In this document: one piece after another, positions 23,287 to 31,231 of the stretch
Layout: every line of letters begins with the position of its first letter
Numbering within the stretch: the stretch's first letter is position 1
Assembly (NCBI GenBank): GCA_019873645.1
Contig: JAIOAX010000001.1
Coordinates: 186,001 to 250,000 of the forward strand
Length of the DNA stretch: 64,000 nt
Reading direction: 5' to 3'
Source of the DNA: Chloroflexota bacterium
Lineage (GTDB): Bacteria; Chloroflexota; Anaerolineae; B4-G1; SLSP01
Translations under genes and position numbers: made by a program
Notes under the pieces: model-generated
The model's database searches: none
Seen by the model: only the letters and a program-made list of their open reading frames with translations
What the model was told of the DNA's origin: nothing

Positions 23287-24748
23287 ACTAATCGTCTTTC
23301 TCATCTTGCCCCTGTTTTTAAGTTCTTTAGGCGCGCATGTGTGCGCCCAAAGTGGAGGAACTGTTGAAAGTATTGGCTGGAGCCCTAGTCTACCTTTAAT
23401 CGAGGTTGGCGAGCCAGAAGGCCACACGCCACAAATCGTTGCAGACCGGCAAGGACGTGTTCACGTCTTTTGGGCTTCTTGGGTTGGAGCGCAAGAAGAT
23501 TTGCCTTTTCCTGAAGCTCTGAATACCATTTACTACCGCCGCCTGGAAAATAACGCATGGACAGCGACAAATGATATTCTGGTGACGCCAGAGAATGGCG
23601 CGCTTTCACTTAGTTCAGTCGCAATAGATGATCAAGATTACCTGAACGTGTTATGGGTTGATCTGGGCCGCACTCGATCATTGTATTACAGCCGCGCACA
23701 CACGTCGCTTGCCGACATGCCGCAATATTGGGACACCAAGTTATTGGATGTGCCGCAAATGGCTACAATTGCGCCCTGCTTAGTAACAGGCAAAGATGGC
23801 AAATTTTACGCAGTCTATGCTGCTGATAACCAGACGATTATGTTTCTGGCGTCAAAGGATTACGGCGCAAATTGGTCTACTCCCATAGCCATTGCCGCCG
23901 TATCTAATCCTCAATACGCGAGTTTCACGAACCCACGTATTGCGGTTGATGAACTGGAATTTCTTCACGTGGTTTGGTCTGAGTACGTTCCACAACGCAA
24001 TTGGCAAGGCGAGGCTTTATACTATGCCCGTTCTGAAAATCAGGGAATAACGTGGGATGTTCATGAGATGTACAGAAGCACCACCGAGCAATCCACTGCT
24101 GCGTGGATCAACGTCGTTGTCAGAGACGGACACGAGGTTCACTTGGCCTGGAATAGGGGAATCGGAAGCCTGGAAGGGAGATTTCATACTTGGTCGAGTG
24201 ACAATGGCAAAACCTGGATCGCGCCGGTATCTTTTTTCCCGCCCAACGAAAGCGGTCAAACGCATTGGCCCTGGATGGTGGTTGATTCTGCCGGAATATT
24301 ACACCTCATCTCCAAAACGGGAGATGGTACACCCAAATATATGTATTGGAATGGAATACAATGGTCGCCGATGTACTTTTTTGCCGAAACACAAAATGAT
24401 CTGGACTCGGCTTTAGCTATCGGATTAGGCAATCAATTACATTTTGTGCATGCGGCAGCCGCTGGTTCAGGTATCTTGGTTTATAATACCCGCCAAACCG
24501 ATGCACCAGCCATTCTCCCACAAAAGATCAGCGCACCAGTCGTCACTACAATACAAGATAAATTGCCTACTTCCACACCTTTGCCTAAGGTCACAGCGAC
24601 TCCCAATTATACAGCCCCAATTTTGCCAACCGAGGAACAGAATGTTGATACAATGACATCAAGACCCATATTGTTAGCCATTGTGGTCAGTCTAAGCTTC
24701 TTAATCGTTATTATAACTATATGGATTTCTGCACGTAGAGGGCGGTGA
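23273..24748 (+). CDS. Second secreted Asp-box propeller with C-terminal membrane anchor
   Basis: 491 residues. A signal peptide (1-25, LIVFLILPLFLSSLGAHVCA) is followed by a propeller with Asp boxes ASKDYGANW, SENQGITW and SSDNGKTW, a Pro/Thr linker (about 425-465), one membrane helix (ILLAIVVSLSFLIVIITIWI) and a short basic tail. Same architecture as the 872-residue protein at 6812 but shorter and A+T-rich. It lies inside the glycosyltransferase run with overlaps, so it is part of the glycan operon. Possible roles are glycan recognition, trimming or docking. No sialidase catalytic set was confirmed. Confidence 0.78.
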   Translation: MKYYKLIVFLILPLFLSSLGAHVCAQSGGTVESIGWSPSLPLIEVGEPEGHTPQIVADRQGRVHVFWASWVGAQEDLPFPEALNTIYYRRLENNAWTATNDILVTPENGALSLSSVAIDDQDYLNVLWVDLGRTRSLYYSRAHTSLADMPQYWDTKLLDVPQMATIAPCLVTGKDGKFYAVYAADNQTIMFLASKDYGANWSTPIAIAAVSNPQYASFTNPRIAVDELEFLHVVWSEYVPQRNWQGEALYYARSENQGITWDVHEMYRSTTEQSTAAWINVVVRDGHEVHLAWNRGIGSLEGRFHTWSSDNGKTWIAPVSFFPPNESGQTHWPWMVVDSAGILHLISKTGDGTPKYMYWNGIQWSPMYFFAETQNDLDSALAIGLGNQLHFVHAAAAGSGILVYNTRQTDAPAILPQKISAPVVTTIQDKLPTSTPLPKVTATPNYTAPILPTEEQNVDTMTSRPILLAIVVSLSFLIVIITIWISARRGR

Positions 24749-24751
24749 AAT

Positions 24752-25963
24752 ATGTCCCAACCGTTGGTTTCAATCGTAACCCCCTCCTACAATCAAGCGC
24801 GCTTCCTAAAGCAGACCCTGGAGACCGTAATACAACAGGATTATCAACCGTTGGAATACATTGTGATGGATGGTGGTTCCACAGACGGCAGTGTTGAACT
24901 AATTCGCGAATATGAGGACCGCATTGCTTATTGGGTCAGCGAACCGGACAGAGGACAAGCGGATGCCATCCAACGTGGTTGGTCATGCTCACGCGGGGAT
25001 ATCCTAGCCTGGATCAATTCAGATGACTATTATGCGCCCGATGCCGTTACCCGCGTGGTAGAGGTGTTCCGTCAGCACCCTGAAGTAGATGTTGTTGTGG
25101 GAGACTGCATTGCTGTTGACGAAAATGGCCGCTTTATCAGGCAAATCCCTGGCGGGATTTGGGGAGAAAAACAAATCATGGGCAATACTCTGCCCCAGCA
25201 GAGTATTTTTTGTCGCCGGGTAGCTATTGAGGCTGTTGGAGGACTAACTACTCATTTGCGGTATGTTATGGATTGGGACCTTTGGCTAAGACTATGGCTT
25301 AACGGTGCCCGGTTTTACCACCTAGCATATCCAATAGGATACTTCAGAATTTGGGGACAATCCAAAACGGCGTTAGGAGGGAGATATGGCTTGTCTGGCG
25401 GCATTCCCTTTGCGCTGGAGCGCGTCTCTGTTTTAGCGTCTCTATCCACCTCCTCCCCATACAGCACAACGCCAGAAAAGCAAGACCTTCTCAACCAGGC
25501 CTGGTTGGTAGGCTTATTGGAATTGGCGCTTTTACATTACAGCGAAGGTAACGCTCCGGCCGCCCAGCAATATATTGCGGAGTTTGCTCAACATAATGAG
25601 AACTTGGATAGCTTACCGGCCCCCGATATTCTGGCGCTACATCTGGCTTATCAAGACAAAGTTGAAACAATTGTGACACCCTTCATCAATGAGTTGGCGA
25701 TCAATCTTGAACAGCGACATATCTCCATCAATCCAATGCGCTGGCAACAACAACTAAATGCGGAGATCTACCTTATGCGCGCTTGGGCGGCGCGTTTTTC
25801 TGGCGACTTAGTTACCGCCGTTGCACATTTTGGACGCGCCATTAGGTACTATCCTGCTCTGGCTATGCAACGCCGGGTCTTATCGCCAGTGATTAAAACT
25901 GCTATACAAGTTCCTGTAAATTACATCAAGAGGCTCACATTGAGGGGAACCGATGCCGTCTAA
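24752..25963 (+). CDS. Family 2 glycosyltransferase with helical C-terminal extension
   Basis: 403 residues. GT-A domain (1-225): SIVTPSYNQARFLKQTLETV, VMDGGSTDGSVELI, the DXD region AWINSDDYYAPDAV, and the late MDWDLWLRL. The remaining 175 residues are mostly helical and soluble, longer than usual for WcaA-like enzymes; function unknown. Four bases separate it from the upstream propeller gene, and it overlaps the following glycosyltransferase by 11 bases. Confidence 0.87.
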   Translation: MSQPLVSIVTPSYNQARFLKQTLETVIQQDYQPLEYIVMDGGSTDGSVELIREYEDRIAYWVSEPDRGQADAIQRGWSCSRGDILAWINSDDYYAPDAVTRVVEVFRQHPEVDVVVGDCIAVDENGRFIRQIPGGIWGEKQIMGNTLPQQSIFCRRVAIEAVGGLTTHLRYVMDWDLWLRLWLNGARFYHLAYPIGYFRIWGQSKTALGGRYGLSGGIPFALERVSVLASLSTSSPYSTTPEKQDLLNQAWLVGLLELALLHYSEGNAPAAQQYIAEFAQHNENLDSLPAPDILALHLAYQDKVETIVTPFINELAINLEQRHISINPMRWQQQLNAEIYLMRAWAARFSGDLVTAVAHFGRAIRYYPALAMQRRVLSPVIKTAIQVPVNYIKRLTLRGTDAV

Positions 25964-26930
25964 TCCGTTTATTAGTGTGATCATGCCTACTTATAACCGT
26001 GCTGACGCCATAGGATTAACCCTCAAACACATGGCGCAGCAAACATTACCCCTTGATCAGTTTGAAGTCATCGTCGTTGATGATGGATCAACTGATAAAA
26101 CGCCCGAAATTGTCACTGGCGTGGCGTGGCCTTTTACGTGTTCCTATTTGCAACAGCAAAACAAAGGCGCTGCCGCTGCGCGCAACCTGGGAGCGCAAAA
26201 AGCGTATGGCGAATGGTTGGTATTCCTGGATGCGGATATGGTGACAACACCTGGTTTTTTGGAACAGCATATCCGCGGATTGATAGATCATGCGCCAGGG
26301 ACCCTGGTTATAGGTCGTGTTCGTTCCTGGCCTCCGTCTAGACAGTTTTGGCATGAACGTGTTATTGATCCGGAGTCTGTCGGCAAAGATTATGGGGAGT
26401 TATCCAGAAAAGTTCCCTTTTATCTGGCCTATAGTTGTAATTTGTCAATAAGCCGTAGATGCTTTTTATCGTTAGATGGCTTTGATGAAACATTCACCGC
26501 TTTTGAGGATACAGACCTTGCATATCGCGCTATGCAACATGGGCATGATTTATGGTATCAATCTACAGCATTAGCGTATCATAATCACACCCTTTCTTTA
26601 CAACAGTGTTTTCAGAAAACGCAGACGTATGCCTCTCAACTGGTATGGATGCTCAATCGTCACCCTGAACTATGGGAATGTTTTCCGGGGGTAGACGAAC
26701 TATTGCCCTTAATGCACAAACCTCCTTCTTTACGTTTAGTGTGGCGACGGTTGCGAGCTATTGCATTCAGTTCTGTATGGTCTCGTGGATTACTATACGC
26801 CAGCTTGTCTTGCTTTGAAAGATGGGAAAAGTGTCCCCGCCTTACCAGTATTCTTTTCTGGCGTTTAGCGTTAGGCTATCGCCGCGTTGGTTTCCAGAAA
26901 GGTATTCAATTGTATGGAATCGCTCAATAA
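25953..26930 (+). CDS. Family 2 glycosyltransferase
   Basis: 325 residues. SVIMPTYNRADAIGLTLKHM, VVDDGSTDKTPEIV, the DXD motif FLDADMVTTPGF, and the ED-type segment FEDTDLAYRAMQHGHD give a complete inverting GT-A domain. The C-terminal part (about 225-325) is basic and may sit on the membrane. It is the last gene of the A+T-rich stretch. Confidence 0.88.
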   Translation: MPSNPFISVIMPTYNRADAIGLTLKHMAQQTLPLDQFEVIVVDDGSTDKTPEIVTGVAWPFTCSYLQQQNKGAAAARNLGAQKAYGEWLVFLDADMVTTPGFLEQHIRGLIDHAPGTLVIGRVRSWPPSRQFWHERVIDPESVGKDYGELSRKVPFYLAYSCNLSISRRCFLSLDGFDETFTAFEDTDLAYRAMQHGHDLWYQSTALAYHNHTLSLQQCFQKTQTYASQLVWMLNRHPELWECFPGVDELLPLMHKPPSLRLVWRRLRAIAFSSVWSRGLLYASLSCFERWEKCPRLTSILFWRLALGYRRVGFQKGIQLYGIAQ

Positions 26931-26936
26931 ACGAAT

Positions 26937-28148
26937 ATGAGATTACTTTTCCTTTCCACCTGGTTCCCCTTCCCGCCCGATAACGGCTCCAAAATCCGCG
27001 TCTACCATCTCCTACAGGCATTGAGCCAGCGACACGCCGTCACCCTCGTCTCTTTCGCCTGGGATACCGCTACGCCGGAACAAGCTGCCGCCGGATTGCC
27101 CTTCTGCCGCGCCGTGCATACGCTGCCCCGCGATCCCTTCGCGCGCAGCGCGTTTGCGCAGGCCACGCGCTATCTTTCCCTTGCGCCTGTCGTTACCCGT
27201 CCTATTCCTGAGATGCAGCGCCTTGTTGGGGATGTGTTGACGCACATAACTTTCGACGCGGTCATTGCTTCTACCGAGGTGATGGCAACCTATGCGCTAC
27301 AGGCACCTCCCACCACCGTTAAAATCCTGGAAGAGCACAACTCCTTCACCCGAATGATGGGAGATCGTTACCGCGCTGCAACCCATCCTATGCAGCGCCT
27401 CAACCATTGGATCAGTTGGCAGAAGACGCGGCGCTACGAGGCGGCGTTGTTTCGCAAACTCGACCAGATTGTGATGGTCTCGGAAGAAGACCGCCGGACG
27501 TGTGAGCAATTGCCAGGTCATCACACCCCGGTCGCCGTCGTCCCCAACGGCGTGGACTGCGCCCACCACCGCCCCGGCCTGGCGGAAACCCGGCCCAATA
27601 CCCTCATCTACAACGGCGCGCTCACCTATAGCGCCAACTACGACGCCATGCAGTATTTCCTGGCCGAAATCTACCCGCTGATCAAGCGACAAGCGCCGGA
27701 TGTCACCCTCACCATTACCGGCTCCACACGTGGGGTTGACCTGAGCGACTTGCGCCTGGATGAAAGCGTCCACTTCACCGGTTATGTGGACGATATCCGC
27801 CTGCCGGTGGCGCAGAGCGCCGCCTGCGTCGTCCCCTTGCGGCAGGGCGGCGGCACGCGGCTCAAAGTCCTCGAAGCGATGGCGCTCGGCGTGCCCGTCG
27901 TTGCCACCACCAAAGGCGCAGAGGGGCTGGAGGTGGTGGATGGCGAACATCTGCTGTTGGCCGATGATCCGCAGACCTTTGCTGCCGCCGTATTGCGTGC
28001 GCTGCGTGAGCCTGGCCCGCGCGCAGACTTGATCCACAATGCCCGCACATTGGTAGAGACACAATACGATTGGGAGCGTATCGGGGCGCAGTTTGTGAAG
28101 ATAGTGGAAGGAGTGGTGGGAAGAGAGGGTGAGGAAGAAAGGGAATGA
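26937..28148 (+). CDS. Family 4 glycosyltransferase
   Basis: 403 residues. The start FLSTWFPFPPDNGSKIRVYH, the mid segment VAVVPNGVDCAHHRPG and the donor-site region GGGTRLKVLEAMALGVPVVA define a GT-B retaining enzyme of the group often annotated as sugar transferase, PEP-CTERM/EpsH1-like. It returns to high G+C. The last residues (GREGEEERE) are encoded by a purine-rich low-complexity repeat that runs on into the spacer. Confidence 0.87.
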   Translation: MRLLFLSTWFPFPPDNGSKIRVYHLLQALSQRHAVTLVSFAWDTATPEQAAAGLPFCRAVHTLPRDPFARSAFAQATRYLSLAPVVTRPIPEMQRLVGDVLTHITFDAVIASTEVMATYALQAPPTTVKILEEHNSFTRMMGDRYRAATHPMQRLNHWISWQKTRRYEAALFRKLDQIVMVSEEDRRTCEQLPGHHTPVAVVPNGVDCAHHRPGLAETRPNTLIYNGALTYSANYDAMQYFLAEIYPLIKRQAPDVTLTITGSTRGVDLSDLRLDESVHFTGYVDDIRLPVAQSAACVVPLRQGGGTRLKVLEAMALGVPVVATTKGAEGLEVVDGEHLLLADDPQTFAAAVLRALREPGPRADLIHNARTLVETQYDWERIGAQFVKIVEGVVGREGEEERE

Positions 28149-28250
28149 GGAGAGGGGAAAAATTCGTGTTAATTCGTGTCGAAAATCCTCGCTATGACAA
28201 TATAAACTGATTACTCGTTACTGATTACCCCCCAAGTCCCCAATCCCCCG
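28110..28250 (+). repeat. Low-complexity repeats from the glycosyltransferase C-terminus into the spacer
   Basis: Purine-rich units GGAAGAGAGGG and GAGGAAGAAAGGG overlap the end of the coding region. They are followed by AATTCGTGTTAATTCGTG units and by GATTACTCGTTACTGATTACC units. Three unrelated unit types stand side by side. Confidence 0.65.
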
Positions 28251-28272
28251 TATTGTGCTATACTCTACGCCG

Positions 28273-29040
28273 ATGAACATACAGATTGACACGGCAGCCA
28301 TCACCGAACCGTTCTTCCTGGCCGGCGGGGAACCGGGTGTGCTGTTGATTCACGGCTTTCTTACCGCACCGGGGGAGATGCGCCCGCTGGGCGAATACCT
28401 GCATGCTGCCGGGCTGACGGTCAGCGGAATTCGCCTGCGCGGGCACGGTACCCGGCCGGAAGACCTGGCGCGCGTCTCCTGGCAGGACTGGCTGGCCGAC
28501 GTAGAGGCCGGGCTGGATGAGCTACGGCGACATTGCGCGCAGGTCTGCGTCGCCGGACTGTCGCTCGGTGGGGCGCTGGCGCTCCACGCGGCGGCGCGTC
28601 ATCCGGTCGCCTGCGTCGTCGCTTTTTCCGCGCCGGATGGTAGCCTCGCCCGCCATCCCCTGTTGCGGCTGGCGCACCCCGTCGCGCGCGTGCTGCCCTT
28701 CATCCCCAAAATCGGCTCGGACGTGCGTGAGCCGCAAGCACGCCGTCGCCATTTCACGTACACGCGGATTCCGTTGTGCAGCGTTCCGCAGATTGTCGGG
28801 GTGATGCGCGCGCTCGATGCTCAGTTGCCGCGCATCACCGCCCCCACCCTGTTGGTGCAGGCGCGGCATGATCTCGTCGTCCCGCCCGGAACCCCCCGGC
28901 GCATCGCGGCGCGACTCGGCGGCCCGGCACGCATCCTCTGGGTTGAACATGGCGGACATACCGTCGTCCTGGACTACGACCGGGAAGTGGTCTTCGCCCA
29001 AACGCTGGCCTGGCTGCGCGGCGATGGAGACGGTGCCTGA
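28273..29040 (+). CDS. Alpha/beta hydrolase (carboxylesterase/lysophospholipase-like)
   Basis: Serine esterase of about 255 residues from ATG 28273. Oxyanion-hole region LLIHGFLTAPGEMRPLGEYL; nucleophile elbow GLSLGG (Ser about residue 94); acid residue probably in ARHDLVVPPGTPRRIA; catalytic His in WVEHGGHTVVLDYDRE. The layout matches bacterial carboxylesterase Est30-like enzymes. TATACT lies about ten bases upstream of the ATG and no ribosome site is evident, so the transcript may be leaderless. One base separates its stop from the next start. Confidence 0.85.
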   Translation: MNIQIDTAAITEPFFLAGGEPGVLLIHGFLTAPGEMRPLGEYLHAAGLTVSGIRLRGHGTRPEDLARVSWQDWLADVEAGLDELRRHCAQVCVAGLSLGGALALHAAARHPVACVVAFSAPDGSLARHPLLRLAHPVARVLPFIPKIGSDVREPQARRRHFTYTRIPLCSVPQIVGVMRALDAQLPRITAPTLLVQARHDLVVPPGTPRRIAARLGGPARILWVEHGGHTVVLDYDREVVFAQTLAWLRGDGDGA

Positions 29041-29041
29041 G

Positions 29042-31231
29042 ATGCGCAAGGATCTGCTCTTCCTCATCATTGTGTTTGTCATCATCGCGACGGCCTGGAA
29101 CGTCCTTGTGCCGTCCTACGAGAACCTGGATGAAATCGAGCACGCCGAGGTCGTCCGCCACATCGCCGCGACGGGACGATTGCCGGTTCACGGCGCGGCG
29201 CAGGCCGCCGGGTATCAAGTCCGGCAGGAAGCCTCACAACCGCCGCTCTACCACATCCTGGCGGCAGGATGGATGCGCCTGTGGCGTCTGCCCGACGCTC
29301 CACACCGGCCGCAGCTGATTCCCGGCAACGTCGTCGAATGTGGGCCGAGCAGCACGTTCTACAACAAGGCCACCTGGGTCCGCGAACCGGATCAGGAGTG
29401 GCGTGGCAGCCGCTTGACCCTTCACTGGTTACGCTTGTTCTCCACTCTGCTGCAAACGGCGACGGTGATCGGCGTGTGGATGCTGGCGCACCGGGTTTTT
29501 CCGCACGGGCCGGCGCCGTGGCTGGCGGCGGGACTGGTTGCGTTCAATCCACAATTCCTTCTCGTCGCTTCCGGCGTCAACAACGACAACGCCATCACGC
29601 CGCTGGCTACGTGGGGGCTGGTCCTGGCTTACGATGTCTGGGATAAAGGCCCGACGTACCGCCGGGTCGTGCTGCTCGGCGTCCTCGGCGGGCTGGCGGG
29701 ACTGAGCAAGTTGAGCGGACTGGGTGTTGTGGGACTTGGCGGACTGGCGCTGTTGCTGCACAGTTGGCAACACAAGACGCCGCTGCGACGGATCATCGGC
29801 CTGGGTTGCCTGATGGTGCTGCCGGTTCTCGTTCTCGTTGCGCCGTGGATGGCGCGCAATCTGCGGCTCTACGGCGACCTCACCGCGCTGGCGCCGATGC
29901 TTGCAGAAGTCGGGCGGCGCACGTATCCCATTGCGTTTAGCGAGATCAGGCCGATGGTGCTTTCGTATTGGGGACAGATGCCGTGCTCATTCTACCCGCG
30001 TGCGGTGTATTGGCCTTACTTCATTTTGATGGCCGGCGGCCTCATCGGCGTCATCACAGGTTGGTGGCGGTTTAGCCGGCGACAAAAACAGGCGCTCACC
30101 CTGGCCGCCATCTGGTTTATGGTGATCGTGCTGGCATGGCTGCGCTGGAACAGCATCACTCCGGCGACCGGCGGACGTCTGCTCTTTCCGGCGATTGCGG
30201 CGTTGGCGCTTATCCTGGCGGGCGGATGGGTCACGCTCTCCCGGCGTCTTGCCAAACTCTGGGCCGCGCTGCTCCCGATTTGGGCCGTGGTGACGCTGGT
30301 TGCCGGCCCCGCGATGCTCTTTGCTCTGCCCAGGCTTCTGCCCGCCGATGCACAGGCGCCTCAACCGTTGGATGTGACCTTCGGCGATGATATTGCCCTG
30401 CGCGGCTACGCAGTCCGGGCACAAAAAGCCGGGATTGCCTGCGCCTTGAAATCACCGGCTGACTGCGCCCCTTTACTGGACATCACCCTTTACTGGCAGG
30501 CCACACAGCCGATCTCCGAAAATCTGACGCTGGCGCTGCAACTGGCGTCGCCGGTGCCCGGCGAAACCGACCTGCGTTTGAACTACCATCACTGGCCCGG
30601 ACGGGGCAACTTTCCCACAAGCGCGTGGCCGGTTGGGATGATCATCCGCGATCACTATCGCCTGCCACTCGCCCCGGCCGATACCCCCGTTCAGGCGTGG
30701 GCGTTGCAAGTGATCCTGGTAGACGATCAAACTGGCATCCGCCGTCAGACGTACACCAACGGCGCGCCGACAGGCGACGCGGCGCGGTTGACGCTGCTGC
30801 GCATCCCCGATCCCCAGGCCGTACCGCAATGGGAGCGCACCCTGGCAACGCCCGTGGAATTCGGCGAAATCGTACAACTCGCAGATGCCTATGTTGAAGG
30901 GGCGGGGAGTTTCCGACGCGTCTCGCTCTACTGGCATTGTCGTGCGTCTGCCCCCGAAGACTACACCGTTTTTGTGCACGCCTACGCCGCGGACGGAGAG
31001 CTGCTGGCGACCGGCGACGGGCCGCCGCAAAACGGTCACTTTCCTACCGGGCTATGGGAAGCCGATGACCGTATCCTCGATGTCCACCTCCTATCTTTGC
31101 CGGAAGGCGTCACGCTGGCGCGCATCGCCGTTGGACTATACTCGCCTGTGACCAACACAAGAGTCCCGGCGACCGTCAACGGCAATCCCCTGCCGGATAA
31201 CGCCGCAATTATCTGGGAAGCGCGACCGTGA
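29042..31231 (+). CDS. PMT-like membrane glycosyltransferase with C-terminal beta domains (first of pair)
   Basis: GT39/ArnT-like enzyme that would use a polyprenyl-phosphate sugar outside the membrane. 729 residues from ATG 29042. The first membrane helix (about 5-25) is followed by the acidic extracytoplasmic motif YENLDEIEHAEVVRHIA, then REASQPPLYHILA as QEASQPPLYH and about ten further helices to residue 440. The soluble C-terminus (about 450-729) holds two similar beta-rich domains: one from FGDDIALRGYAV with HWPGRGNFPTSAWPVG, and one with DYTVFVHAYAADGELLATGD and GHFPTGLWEADD. The same domain pair occurs in the next gene. Stop and next GTG overlap (GTGA). Confidence 0.8.
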   Translation: MRKDLLFLIIVFVIIATAWNVLVPSYENLDEIEHAEVVRHIAATGRLPVHGAAQAAGYQVRQEASQPPLYHILAAGWMRLWRLPDAPHRPQLIPGNVVECGPSSTFYNKATWVREPDQEWRGSRLTLHWLRLFSTLLQTATVIGVWMLAHRVFPHGPAPWLAAGLVAFNPQFLLVASGVNNDNAITPLATWGLVLAYDVWDKGPTYRRVVLLGVLGGLAGLSKLSGLGVVGLGGLALLLHSWQHKTPLRRIIGLGCLMVLPVLVLVAPWMARNLRLYGDLTALAPMLAEVGRRTYPIAFSEIRPMVLSYWGQMPCSFYPRAVYWPYFILMAGGLIGVITGWWRFSRRQKQALTLAAIWFMVIVLAWLRWNSITPATGGRLLFPAIAALALILAGGWVTLSRRLAKLWAALLPIWAVVTLVAGPAMLFALPRLLPADAQAPQPLDVTFGDDIALRGYAVRAQKAGIACALKSPADCAPLLDITLYWQATQPISENLTLALQLASPVPGETDLRLNYHHWPGRGNFPTSAWPVGMIIRDHYRLPLAPADTPVQAWALQVILVDDQTGIRRQTYTNGAPTGDAARLTLLRIPDPQAVPQWERTLATPVEFGEIVQLADAYVEGAGSFRRVSLYWHCRASAPEDYTVFVHAYAADGELLATGDGPPQNGHFPTGLWEADDRILDVHLLSLPEGVTLARIAVGLYSPVTNTRVPATVNGNPLPDNAAIIWEARP

